Positions 33,339 through 41,772 of a stretch of 64,000 bases of DNA are shown piece by piece. Under the pieces are notes generated by a model that did no database searches, had not been told where the DNA came from, and was given only the letters and a program-made list of their open reading frames with translations. The stretch's first letter is position 1. Each line of letters opens with the position of its first letter. The stretch covers positions 62,001 to 126,000 of the forward strand of contig CAWARK010000002.1 of assembly GCA_963784415.1 (NCBI GenBank). The letters run 5' to 3'. The translations under genes and the position numbers were made by a program. The stretch is from UBA7672 sp963784415. GTDB taxonomy: Bacteria > Pseudomonadota > Alphaproteobacteria > Caulobacterales > Hyphomonadaceae.

Positions 33339-35114
33339 ATGGACGGAAACAGCACGATGGACACGAACACCACGCTGCAGATGACCGGCGCGGAAATCGT
33401 ACTTCGCGCGCTCGCGGATCAGGGCGTCGACACGATTTTCGGCTATCCGGGCGGCGCCGTCCTTCCGATCTATGACGCGATCTACGCCCAGCAGCAGGTG
33501 CGTCACATCCTTGTCCGCCACGAGCAGGGGGCAGGGCACATGGCCGAGGGCTATGCGCGCTCGACCGGCAAGTGCGGCGTCGCGCTCGCGACGTCCGGCC
33601 CTGGCGCGACCAACATGGTGACGCCGCTGGCCGATGCGCTGATGGATTCGATTCCGATGGTGGTGTTCACCGGCCAGGTGCCGACGCACCTCATCGGCTC
33701 GGACGCCTTCCAGGAAGCCGACACGGTCGGCATCACGCGGTCGTGCACCAAGCACAACTATCTGGTGCGCGACGTGAACGACCTCGCGCGCATCATCCAC
33801 GAAGCCTTCTATGTCGCGACAACCGGCCGCCCCGGCCCGGTGCTGATCGACATTCCGAAGAGCGTGCAGTTCGCCAAGGGCAATTATGTCGGCCCGAAAG
33901 CCATCGAACACCGCACCTATCACCCACGCACCGAACCGCAGGACAAGCGCATCGAGGAAGCGGTCGCGCTGATGGCGGGCGCGAAGCGTCCGATCATCTA
34001 TCAGGGTGGCGGCGTCATCAATTCGGGACCTGCTGCTTCCGAAGCCCTGCGTGCGCTGGCCAAGGCGACAGGCTGGCCGGTTACCGCAACGCTGATGGGC
34101 CTCGGCGCCTTCCCGGCGTCCGATCCGCAATGGCTCGGCATGGTCGGCATGCATGGCTCGTTCGAGTCCAACAACGCCATGCACGATTGCGACGTGATGC
34201 TCTGCGTCGGCGCGCGCTTTGACGATCGCGTCACCGGCCGCCTCGACGCCTTCGCGCCGCACTGCAAGAAGATCCACATCGACATCGATCCGTCCTCGAT
34301 CAACAAGAACGTCCGTGTCGATGTTCCGGTCGTGGCCGATTGCGGCAAGGCGCTCGACGCCATCAACAAGGAATGGAAGCGCAAGGTCAGTCGCAAGCCC
34401 GACCTGTCGGCCTGGTGGAAGCAGATCGATGGCTGGCGCGCTCGCAAGGGCTTCGCCTATCCGAACTCCAAGACGCTGATCAAACCGCAATACGCGATCG
34501 AGCGCCTCTATGCGCTCACCCGCGAGCACGACGTCTACATCACCACCGAAGTCGGCCAGCATCAGATGTGGGCGGCGCAGTTTTTCCATTTCGACCAGCC
34601 CAACCGCTGGATGACGTCGGGCGGCCTCGGCACGATGGGCTATGGTCTGCCGGCCGCCATCGGCGTGCAGGCCGCGTACCCCAACGCGCTGGTCATCGAC
34701 ATTGCGGGCGATGCTTCGGTGCAGATGACGATGCAGGAAATGTCGTGCGCCATTCAGCACAACCTGCCGGTCAAGATCTTCATCCTCAACAATGAGTGGA
34801 TGGGCATGGTGCGTCAGTGGCAGCAGCTGCTGCATGGCGAGCGCTATTCGCACTCCTACTCGGACGCGCTGCCTGACTTCGTGAAGCTGGCCGAGGCCTA
34901 TGGCTGCCACGGCATCCGCTGCGATGATCCCGCAAAGCTCGACGACGCCATTCGCGAGATGATCAACACGCCGAAGCCCGTGCTGTTCGATTGCCGTGTC
35001 GAGAAGGCCGAGAACTGCTTCCCGATGATCCCGTCGGGCGCAGCCCACAACGACATGATCCTCGGCAACATTACGGGCGACGAGATCAGCGAAGCCGGAA
35101 AGATGCTGGTGTAG
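33339..35114 (+). CDS. ilvB: Acetolactate synthase large (catalytic) subunit
   Basis: ThDP- and FAD-dependent enzyme forming acetolactate or acetohydroxybutyrate, the first common step of Val/Ile/Leu synthesis. 591 residues. N-terminal catalytic glutamate region VRHEQGAGHMAEGYARSTGK, the ASGPGATN-like segment LATSGPGATNMVTPL, the central FAD-binding domain (VGARFDDRVTGRLDAF), and the C-terminal ThDP motif GDASVQMTMQEM...LNNEWMGMVRQWQ. It is controlled by the upstream leader. A lipoprotein gene begins one base after its stop. Confidence 0.97.
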   Translation: MDGNSTMDTNTTLQMTGAEIVLRALADQGVDTIFGYPGGAVLPIYDAIYAQQQVRHILVRHEQGAGHMAEGYARSTGKCGVALATSGPGATNMVTPLADALMDSIPMVVFTGQVPTHLIGSDAFQEADTVGITRSCTKHNYLVRDVNDLARIIHEAFYVATTGRPGPVLIDIPKSVQFAKGNYVGPKAIEHRTYHPRTEPQDKRIEEAVALMAGAKRPIIYQGGGVINSGPAASEALRALAKATGWPVTATLMGLGAFPASDPQWLGMVGMHGSFESNNAMHDCDVMLCVGARFDDRVTGRLDAFAPHCKKIHIDIDPSSINKNVRVDVPVVADCGKALDAINKEWKRKVSRKPDLSAWWKQIDGWRARKGFAYPNSKTLIKPQYAIERLYALTREHDVYITTEVGQHQMWAAQFFHFDQPNRWMTSGGLGTMGYGLPAAIGVQAAYPNALVIDIAGDASVQMTMQEMSCAIQHNLPVKIFILNNEWMGMVRQWQQLLHGERYSHSYSDALPDFVKLAEAYGCHGIRCDDPAKLDDAIREMINTPKPVLFDCRVEKAENCFPMIPSGAAHNDMILGNITGDEISEAGKMLV

Positions 35115-35115
35115 G

Positions 35116-35700
35116 ATGAAACGCTCAGCCCTCATTGCCGCTTGCCTGCTTGCCCTCTCGGCCTGCACGCCGAAAGCCGAAGAGCTTGATGGCGCGCCCG
35201 CCGACAAGGCTGGCCCGTCCGGACCTGTTGCCGACGACGGATCGCTTGCCGGAGGCGGGGACAAGCCCGCGACCGCCACACTGCTTCCCGGCGTCTTCGA
35301 CGTAACGCTCCCGTCTGGCGCGCTGGTCGTGAAGGACTGCGAGAAGATCGTCGCATCCGATTACGACAAGCCGCCGAGTATGGCGTGCGTCCTCGTGCTC
35401 GGCCTCGGCGAGACAGCAGTCACCGGCGCCAGCGACATCGACAGCCGGGTGCTCAACGCGTTCGACGCCGCCTCATGGAAGCCCGTGCGCGCAACCGGCG
35501 CCGTGCGCTATTTCGAGCGCGCCAAGGGACAGACGGACTGCGCCGATGTCGCCGTGCTGACGGTGCTCGAAGGCAAGGCCCTCGCGGCCGTGCAAAAAGC
35601 GGCAAACACACCGCCGCCACCCGCCGACCAGGCCTGGCGCGGCTATTCCATCCCCGCCTCAACGCACGAAGCCTGCGGCGCCGACCGCATGAAACCCTAG
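35116..35700 (+). CDS. Lipoprotein of unknown function between ilvB and ilvN
   Basis: 194 residues. Signal MKRSALIAACLLALSAC with lipobox LSAC, an acidic Pro/Gly linker, then a globular domain with DVTLPSGALVVKDCEKIVASDYDKPPSMACVLVLGL, which shows several cysteines. No family recognised. It starts one base after the ilvB stop and ends 13 bp before ilvN, so it must be co-transcribed. A role in branched-chain amino acid synthesis is not obvious for an envelope protein. Confidence 0.75.
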   Translation: MKRSALIAACLLALSACTPKAEELDGAPADKAGPSGPVADDGSLAGGGDKPATATLLPGVFDVTLPSGALVVKDCEKIVASDYDKPPSMACVLVLGLGETAVTGASDIDSRVLNAFDAASWKPVRATGAVRYFERAKGQTDCADVAVLTVLEGKALAAVQKAANTPPPPADQAWRGYSIPASTHEACGADRMKP

Positions 35701-35713
35701 CGGAGACAAAACC

Positions 35714-36304
35714 ATGGGCCGCTCAACTCGCTCCCGCACTCCCGCCAACGACGGCGTCCGCGATGATCCGGCGTCCGCTTACGACATGACACACGCCAAT
35801 GAGGGCGTTGAGCAGCGCACGCTTGCCTGCATCGTCGACAACGAGCCCGGCGTCCTCGCCCGCGTTGTCGGCCTGTTCGCGGCGCGCGGCTACAACATCG
35901 AGTCGCTCACGGTCGCCGAAATTGATCGCAATGCGCACCAGTCGCGCATCACCATCGTCACGTCCGGCACCAATCACGTGCTCGAGCAGATCGAGCAGCA
36001 GCTGCTGCGCCTTGTGCCGGTCGCACGTGTCATCGACGTCACCAACTCCACCGGCGGCATCGAGCGCGAACTCGCGCTGGTAAAGGTTGCCGGCACGGGA
36101 GAAAAGCGCGTCGAGAGCCTGCGCATTTCGGAAATCTTCCGCGCCCACGTGATCGACACCACCAACGAGAGCTTCATCTTCGAACTCACCGGCGCCAGCC
36201 AGAAGATCGACCAGTTCGTCGAACTCATGCGCCCGCTCGGCCTCGTCGAGGTCTCGCGCACCGGCGTACTCAGCATCCAACGGGGGAAGGACAAGGCAGG
36301 ATGA
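35714..36304 (+). CDS. ilvN: Acetolactate synthase small (regulatory) subunit
   Basis: 196 residues. An ACT domain (residues ~35-110: TLACIVDNEPGVLARVVGLFAARGYNIESLTV) binds valine for feedback inhibition. The C-terminal domain (ISEIFRAHVIDTTNESFIFELTGASQKIDQFVELM) activates IlvB. The first ~30 residues are a disordered extension. GGAG precedes ATG 35714. Its stop overlaps the following lipoprotein gene (ATGA). Confidence 0.95.
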   Translation: MGRSTRSRTPANDGVRDDPASAYDMTHANEGVEQRTLACIVDNEPGVLARVVGLFAARGYNIESLTVAEIDRNAHQSRITIVTSGTNHVLEQIEQQLLRLVPVARVIDVTNSTGGIERELALVKVAGTGEKRVESLRISEIFRAHVIDTTNESFIFELTGASQKIDQFVELMRPLGLVEVSRTGVLSIQRGKDKAG

Positions 36305-36843
36305 CCACCGCAATCAAGAAGCATCCGTATCGCGCCGCATTCGTCGCGATGCTGGTCACGCTTGTCGTCGCCTGTTCGGCAGGCGGCGGCGGCCCCACCG
36401 TGGATGTAAAAGCTGGCGCTGAAGCAACGCTGAAATCCGCGATGGAAGCGGACAAGGCCTTCGTCGCCGACATCAAGAAGAATGGCCTGCAGGCCGCCTT
36501 CCTCGCCTGGTTCGAGCCCGAGGGCAGCCAGTTCATCGATCGCGGCAGCATGCTCACCGGCGCCGCCAACATCGCCGCACCGTTCGCGCAAACGCCGCCG
36601 GGCTTCATGATCGACTGGGCGCCTGATGGCGGCCACGCCTCCGCTGCCGGCGATTTCGCCACGACGACGGGCCGCTACACCGTGAAGATGGGCGACCAGC
36701 AGATCGACGCCGGCCGCTATGTGACGTCATGGAAGAAGAATGCGGAAGGCGCGTGGAAGGTTGTCCTCGACGCCACCATCGCCGATCCGCTTCCCGCCGG
36801 CGCTGTCCCGCCGACGCCCGACCCGCAGGGCAGGCCGGGATGA
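36301..36843 (+). CDS. Lipoprotein with NTF2/SnoaL-like (DUF4440-like) domain
   Basis: 180 residues. The signal segment ends in VVAC (AMLVTLVVACSAGGG), followed by an alpha+beta domain (AEATLKSAMEADKAFVADIKKNGLQAAFLAWFEPEGSQFIDRG ... GRYTVKMGD ... WKVVLDATIADP). That order matches DUF4440/SnoaL-like proteins. The start overlaps the ilvN stop by four bases, giving tight coupling. Function unknown. Confidence 0.75.
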   Translation: MTTAIKKHPYRAAFVAMLVTLVVACSAGGGGPTVDVKAGAEATLKSAMEADKAFVADIKKNGLQAAFLAWFEPEGSQFIDRGSMLTGAANIAAPFAQTPPGFMIDWAPDGGHASAAGDFATTTGRYTVKMGDQQIDAGRYVTSWKKNAEGAWKVVLDATIADPLPAGAVPPTPDPQGRPG

Positions 36844-36866
36844 AGCGCGACGCACGCTATAGATAT

Positions 36867-37916
36867 TCAGACCGGCTGGAGTTCAGGCCTGCTGTCCGTC
36901 GCGGGAGCAGCCGGTGCGTGCGCGTCTTCTGTGGGAATTCTGTAGGCAAGTGCGGCCCCGCCATTTTGATATCGCCTGACGACGAGGTTGGCATTCACGG
37001 CCGCCATGGCTTCGATCATCGACGTGTAGCTTCCCTTGCCCAGCCAGGTCGGAATCCTGCTCATAGGGTTCATGTTGAAAGTGGGATTGTCAGAAAGCGC
37101 CTTGATGATCTTGGCCCGGCTTATGGGCTGATCGGGTGTTTCGGCTCCCAACTTGGCGATAATGTCGGCGGACGCGTTGATGTCGATGTGGACTTTGGGC
37201 TGGCGTTTGCCGGTCTTCGCCTTCACGGGCTTGGAAGTCGCCACAGGCGGCGCAGGCTTCTCGGTGACGGGGACTTTGCCAATCCTTTCGCCGGGCAGAA
37301 CAATGCGTTCGGGCGCAGGCGGAGGCGTGTTGGCGTCAATCTCCGCGACCGGCGCTTTCACAGCCAACAGTCCAAACAGCTGTCGTTTGGGACGAATGTA
37401 GGAACACGCTTTTCTCAGTGCAGTCATGTGCACAACGGCATCGGCGTGCTCACGGTAGAGGCCGAGCGAGAAATCGGACTCGCGGCCCGCCATGACGACC
37501 CTGCATTTGTGCGTCTGCAAGCGGTTCACAAGCGGAAGAAAGTCGGAGTCAGCCGACAGGATAATGATCTCGCCGGGAGCATCGCGCTGCCTGGCCTGCT
37601 CGATCGCGTCCATCGCGATGAACATGTCGGCGGAGCTTTTCTTCGTCTTCGCCGCAGCGACCGCCCGACAGTTGAAAGCCTGAAATCCCTGCGACTCGAA
37701 CTGCTCGCGAAACAGGTCGAACTGAGTATTCCAATAGACTTTTTTGGCGACGAACTTTCTGGGGCGACCGTCCTTCGAGAACGCCCCGTCCTCCAGCCAT
37801 TTCATCCACGCCGGAAGCCCGGACAGGAAATCAGCCTGCAAGACGCTGTAGATGTTGTCGAAATCAACAAGCAGGGCGCATTTCGTGCGTCTCACTTTAC
37901 AATCCCCCATTCCCAC
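36867..37916 (-). CDS. NYN-domain (PIN-like nuclease fold) protein
   Basis: 349 residues. The N-terminal NYN domain (about 12-165, LabA/DUF88-like) keeps the acidic active-site set typical of PIN-like RNases: D18/D20 (LLVDFDNI), D97/D103 (SADMFIAMDAI) and D123/D125 (LSADSDFLPLVNRL). A Pro-rich linker leads to a C-terminal ~80-residue domain (ISRAKIIKALSDNPTF...) that could be a winged helix or LOTUS-like RNA-binding domain. GTG 37916 is supported by GAGG 7 bases upstream; ATG 37910 is an alternative. It lies antisense between ilvN and ilvC. Confidence 0.82.
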   Translation of the reverse strand: MGMGDCKVRRTKCALLVDFDNIYSVLQADFLSGLPAWMKWLEDGAFSKDGRPRKFVAKKVYWNTQFDLFREQFESQGFQAFNCRAVAAAKTKKSSADMFIAMDAIEQARQRDAPGEIIILSADSDFLPLVNRLQTHKCRVVMAGRESDFSLGLYREHADAVVHMTALRKACSYIRPKRQLFGLLAVKAPVAEIDANTPPPAPERIVLPGERIGKVPVTEKPAPPVATSKPVKAKTGKRQPKVHIDINASADIIAKLGAETPDQPISRAKIIKALSDNPTFNMNPMSRIPTWLGKGSYTSMIEAMAAVNANLVVRRYQNGGAALAYRIPTEDAHAPAAPATDSRPELQPV

Positions 37917-37999
37917 CTATGCGCCTCAATAGTTTCACCACAGAACAAACCCCGGCAAGTCCGTCCTTAGGTTTGAGTGCAGAAAGGTTCTAACTCCCC

Positions 38000-39019
38000 A
38001 TGAAAGTCTATTACGAAGCCGACGCCGACCTGGGCATCATTCAGTCCAAGAAAGTCGCCGTCATTGGCTATGGCAGCCAGGGCCATGCCCACGCGCTCAA
38101 CCTGCGTGAGAGCGGCGTGAAGGACCTCGTCGTCGGCCTCCAGCCGAACTCGCAGTCGAAACCGAAAGCCGAGCAGGAAGGCCTCAAGGTCATTACGCCC
38201 ACGGAAGCGGCAAAGTGGGCCGACGTGATGATGATCCTCACGCCTGACGAGAAACAGGCCGTGATGTACACCAACGAGATCGAGCCGCACACGCGCGCAG
38301 GCCAGCACCTCATGTTCGGCCACGGCTTCAACATTCACTACAACCTGATCCGTCCGCGCAAGGACATGGACGTGTCGCTCTCGGCGCCGAAAGGTCCCGG
38401 CCACACGCTGCGCAACCAGTACACGCAGGGCCGCGGCCTGCCGGGGCTGATCGCCATCCATCAGGACGCTTCGGGTGTCGCCCAGGCTGTGGCGCTCAGC
38501 TATTCGAAAGCCATCGGCAACACCCGCGCCGGCGTCATCCAGACCTCGTTCCGCGAAGAGACCGAGACCGATCTGTTCGGCGAACAGGCCGTGCTCTGCG
38601 GCGGCCTCGTCGAGCTGATCAAGGCCGGATACGAAACGCTGGTCGAAGCGGGCTACGCGCCAGAGATGGCCTATTTCGAATGCCTCCACGAAGTGAAGCT
38701 GATCGTCGACCTGATCTACGAAGGCGGCATCGCCAACATGAACTACTCGATCTCGAACACCGCCGAGTTCGGCGAATACGTCACCGGCCCGAAAATCGTG
38801 ACGTCGGAAACCAAGGTCGCGATGAAGAAGGTGCTCGAGGAAATCCAGTCCGGCCGCTTCGCCCGCGACTGGGTCCTCGAAAATCAGGCCGGCGCTCCCT
38901 CGTTCCACGCCATGCGCAACAAGATGAGCAACCACCCGATCGAAGAAGTCGGCGAAAAGCTCCGCGGCATGATGCAATGGGCCAAGGGCAACCAGCTGGT
39001 CGACCGCAAGCGCAACTAG
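38000..39019 (+). CDS. ilvC: Ketol-acid reductoisomerase
   Basis: NADPH- and Mg-dependent enzyme converting acetolactate to dihydroxyisovalerate. 339-residue class I (short) form. N-terminal Rossmann motif GYGSQGHAHALNLRESG and C-terminal knotted domain with the acidic metal ligands in ETETDLFGEQAVLCGG and YFECLHEVKLIVDL. A hairpin terminator lies 31 bp after the stop. It is separated from ilvN by the antisense NYN gene, so it probably has its own promoter in 37917-37999. Confidence 0.97.
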   Translation: MKVYYEADADLGIIQSKKVAVIGYGSQGHAHALNLRESGVKDLVVGLQPNSQSKPKAEQEGLKVITPTEAAKWADVMMILTPDEKQAVMYTNEIEPHTRAGQHLMFGHGFNIHYNLIRPRKDMDVSLSAPKGPGHTLRNQYTQGRGLPGLIAIHQDASGVAQAVALSYSKAIGNTRAGVIQTSFREETETDLFGEQAVLCGGLVELIKAGYETLVEAGYAPEMAYFECLHEVKLIVDLIYEGGIANMNYSISNTAEFGEYVTGPKIVTSETKVAMKKVLEEIQSGRFARDWVLENQAGAPSFHAMRNKMSNHPIEEVGEKLRGMMQWAKGNQLVDRKRN

Positions 39020-39049
39020 CTTCGAGCGCACGGCTTAGCCAAACGAATG

Positions 39050-39077
39050 CGGGCCTGATCGATGATCAGGCCCGTTT
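39050..39077 (+). terminator. Terminator after ilvC
   Basis: Perfect 11-bp stem CGGGCCTGATC / GATCAGGCCCG with a GAT loop, followed by TTTC. The T-run is short, so efficiency is uncertain. Confidence 0.7.
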
Positions 39078-39084
39078 CATGTCG

Positions 39085-39687
39085 TCAGGCCTTCTTCGCC
39101 AGCAAAGCCATCGTCACTTTGTACTTGGTGAACAGCCACTTCGCGCGCTTGCGCTGGAGCTTCTTCGGATTCCGCCAGACGTCGAGCCAGTGCGTGTGCG
39201 TCGGCAGGATCTCGCGCTCGGTCAGCGTCGACTCCGGCACCAGCGCCGCAACCTCCTCGGGCGTGGGGCGGAACATCGTGTCGAACGGATCGCGATGGTG
39301 CGGATAGCTGCGCGGCACCGAGACGATCAGGCGCCCGCCGGGCTCCACCAGGTCAAAGGCGCGCTGGGCAATCTTGTCCGGCTCGTGCACGTGTTCGAGG
39401 ATGTTGCACAGCATGACCGTGCGCGGCTTGTAAGCCTTGGCGGCGGCAAAGCCCTCGTCGTCGGCGATGTTGGCGATCAGGTCGACGCCCGGTTCGTTCT
39501 TGAGGTCGACATGCACGACCGGAATCTTGCGCGCCCGCAGCGGGGCAAACAGCTCCTCATCGATCCACGGCTGGATCTGCGTACGGAAAAGTCCCGAGGA
39601 CGATCCGACATTCAGGATCGTGCCGATATCGGCGGCGTCCATCGGCGCCAGCCTTTGGGCGATCCAGGCAGCTTCCAGTTTGAACAT
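39085..39687 (-). CDS. SAM-dependent methyltransferase
   Basis: 200 residues, class I Rossmann methyltransferase of the Methyltransf_11/UbiE-like type. The glycine-rich SAM site is TILNVGSSSG, the acidic loop VVHVDLKN, the post-motif NILEHVHEPDKIAQRA, then LVEPGGRLIVSVPRSYPHHRDPFD. The residue after the SAM motif (SSSGLF) is unusual but compatible. Start ATG 39687 begins MFKLEAAWIAQRL; the frame is open further upstream without a clear start. Substrate unknown. Convergent with ilvC. Confidence 0.8.
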   Translation of the reverse strand: MFKLEAAWIAQRLAPMDAADIGTILNVGSSSGLFRTQIQPWIDEELFAPLRARKIPVVHVDLKNEPGVDLIANIADDEGFAAAKAYKPRTVMLCNILEHVHEPDKIAQRAFDLVEPGGRLIVSVPRSYPHHRDPFDTMFRPTPEEVAALVPESTLTEREILPTHTHWLDVWRNPKKLQRKRAKWLFTKYKVTMALLAKKA

Positions 39688-39792
39688 GCAGGGCCGCCCC
39701 AAGCTTTGATGTCGGGCATATTCAGGACTTCGGCGTGAACGGCAAGCCGGGGCGCGCCTTGCGCAACGTGAAGCCGTGCTAATGTCTGTTCC

Positions 39793-40326
39793 ATGCCCTT
39801 CACCCACCGCATCGCCACCGAAGCCGACCTGCCGGCCGTCCGCGCCCTGATGGACGTTGCGATAGCGGAGCACCTCAAGGCCTTCCTCGATCCCGCGCAG
39901 GTCGAACTGTCGAAATCGATCATGGGCCTTGATACCCAGCTGATTGCCGACCGGACGTATTTTCTCGTGGAAGAGGGGAGCAGGCTTGCCGGCTGCGGGG
40001 GTTGGTCGCGACGCGCCACGCTCTATGGCGGTGATCATTCCACCTCCCAGCGCAACGCGGCCCTGCTCGATATCGCGAAAGACGCGGCGCGCGTCCGCGC
40101 CATGTACACCCATCCCGATTTTGCCCGGCGCGGCGTCGGGCGCCTGATCCTGGAGTTGTGCGAGGGCGCAGCGCGCGAGGCGGGATTCAAGTCCGTCGAG
40201 CTGATGGCCACCCTATCAGGCGAACCGCTCTACAAGGCCGCCGGCTATCATCAGATCGAGCGTATCATCGCCGCCTCGAAAGATGGGGTCGACGTGCCTG
40301 GCGTCCGCATGGGCAAGCCGGTCTGA
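39793..40326 (+). CDS. GNAT family N-acetyltransferase
   Basis: 177 residues. Motif A MYTHPDFARRGVGRLILELCEGAAREAGF (R-x-G-x-G) and C-terminal LMATLSGEPLYKAAGYHQIER are typical of GNAT enzymes acting on small molecules or proteins. Substrate unknown. It is divergent from the methyltransferase gene and followed by the rhomboid gene on the same strand. Confidence 0.85.
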   Translation: MPFTHRIATEADLPAVRALMDVAIAEHLKAFLDPAQVELSKSIMGLDTQLIADRTYFLVEEGSRLAGCGGWSRRATLYGGDHSTSQRNAALLDIAKDAARVRAMYTHPDFARRGVGRLILELCEGAAREAGFKSVELMATLSGEPLYKAAGYHQIERIIAASKDGVDVPGVRMGKPV

Positions 40327-40370
40327 GCGCAGCAGTTGCCAGTGCGCTCGCGCAACGCCATGTATCAGCG

Positions 40371-41084
40371 ATGACCGACACCTTTCCGGCCGAAACGCCC
40401 GCCAGCCGCCAGCCGATCCTGAATGCGCCCCTGCTCGTCATCGGCGTCGCAGTCATGCTTGTCCTGCTGCACACCGCTTTCGAGTTCGCCTCTCCCATCG
40501 ATCAACTCGCGATCAGCTTTGACTACGCGCTCGCGCCGCAACGTTTCTGGGCGCCGGCCGGATCCGATGATGTCTATCCCAGCGCCGCCGCCGGCCTGCT
40601 CACCTTGTTGTCGAGCGGCCTGCTGCATGCAGACTGGCTGCACGTGCTGGTGAATTCGATGATGCTGCTGGCGCTCGGAACGCCGGTCGCACGCGCACTC
40701 GGCGAGAACGTTGCCGGCGCCGCCGCCTGGATGCTGCTGTTCGTTGTGTCGGTCATCGGCGGTTCGGCCCTCTACCTCGCGCTGGCGAATGTGGATTCAC
40801 CTTACCTGATCGGCGCCTCGGGCGGCGTCTCGGGCCTGTTCGCGGCAGCGTTCCTGCTCGATCCGCGGGGCGGCAAGCGCACACTGTGGTCGAAGCCCTT
40901 CGTCGGGATGACGATTGCGTTCGCCATCGCCAACGCAGCCCTCGTGCTTGTCGCGCCGTTCATGCTGGGAATGGGCGTCAGCTGGGAGGCCCATGCCGGC
41001 GGCTATATCGCGGGGGCGCTGGTAATGGCCCTGTTGCCAGTACGCGGGTTGCCAGCGCGCGGCTTCGCTGCGGCGGGATCATGA
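40371..41084 (+). CDS. Rhomboid family intramembrane serine protease
   Basis: 237 residues with about six transmembrane helices. Catalytic S150 in the GASG motif (IGASGGVSGLFAAAF) and catalytic H208 (SWEAHAGGYIAGAL). HVLVNSMMLLALG supplies the HxxxN oxyanion helper. ATG 40371 is used because the product then starts MTDTFPAETPAS ahead of TM1. Substrates unknown; the short loop after TM1 is normal for proteobacterial rhomboids. Confidence 0.88.
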   Translation: MTDTFPAETPASRQPILNAPLLVIGVAVMLVLLHTAFEFASPIDQLAISFDYALAPQRFWAPAGSDDVYPSAAAGLLTLLSSGLLHADWLHVLVNSMMLLALGTPVARALGENVAGAAAWMLLFVVSVIGGSALYLALANVDSPYLIGASGGVSGLFAAAFLLDPRGGKRTLWSKPFVGMTIAFAIANAALVLVAPFMLGMGVSWEAHAGGYIAGALVMALLPVRGLPARGFAAAGS

Positions 41085-41189
41085 CCGAAAGTAGGCCGCC
41101 TCATTCCAGTCCCGTTCATGTGAAATCGCTCTATATCGTATCCGCAAGTGGGGGCCAGCAGACCGGCCCAGGGTTTCAGGAGACGTGAA

Positions 41190-41705
41190 ATGAAGAGGTT
41201 TCTGGTTGCCGCCGGTGTTGCGATGTTCGCGGTTTGCGCGGCAGGCGCCGACACCGTCAAGGACGGTTCCGTCAACGTGAAACCGGGCAAGTGGCTGTGG
41301 AAGCAGGAGACGAGCGTCGTCGGCTTCGGCTCGAAGGAAGAGAACCTGGAATGCCTCATTCCGGAGGAGGCCAACATCACGCTGTCGAAGCTCGCGACCG
41401 ACCTGCAGAAAGGCTGCGTGGTCGATAACGTGCGCGAGATTTCGGGCGGTTACCTCTTCAAGCTGAAGTGCTCGGGCAAAATCTCCGGCGAAGCGGATGC
41501 GACGTTGATCCACACGGACACCACGATGAAGATCAACGCCAAGGGTTCGGTGTCGCTTGCCTTCATTCCGGCTGGCTTCTCGATGAAGTCGGACGCCACC
41601 TATCAGGGTGATTGCACGCAGGCCGAGGTCGACAAGGCGCGTACGCGCTGGATCAAGGAAAACCCGGGCAAGCAGCCGATGGGTCCGGTGTCGACCACCC
41701 CGTAA
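41190..41705 (+). CDS. DUF3617-like secreted protein (171 aa)
   Basis: Signal peptide MKRFLVAAGVAMFAVCAAGA, then VKPGKWLWKQETSVVGFGSKEENLECL, the usual opening of DUF3617 proteins. Four cysteines follow in pairs (ECLI, GCVV, KCSG, DCTQ), suggesting two disulfides. AGGAG lies 6 bases before ATG 41190. Periplasmic; function unknown in the family. A strong terminator follows. Confidence 0.8.
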   Translation: MKRFLVAAGVAMFAVCAAGADTVKDGSVNVKPGKWLWKQETSVVGFGSKEENLECLIPEEANITLSKLATDLQKGCVVDNVREISGGYLFKLKCSGKISGEADATLIHTDTTMKINAKGSVSLAFIPAGFSMKSDATYQGDCTQAEVDKARTRWIKENPGKQPMGPVSTTP

Positions 41706-41727
41706 CGCCTCTATCGGCGCAAACATC

Positions 41728-41760
41728 AACGCCCCGCAGGTCACTGCGGGGCGTTTCTGT
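41728..41760 (+). terminator. Terminator between two convergent genes
   Basis: Perfect 12-bp stem AACGCCCCGCAG / CTGCGGGGCGTT with a GTCA loop, then TTCTGTTTC on the plus strand. It serves the DUF3617-like gene and may also slow the outer-membrane-protein transcript coming the other way. Confidence 0.85.
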
Positions 41761-41772
41761 TTCAAGGTGTGA

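Noticed and set aside
33156..35279. 707-codon minus-strand frame opposite ilvB
   Set aside because: Antisense mirror of ilvB with no recognisable domain.
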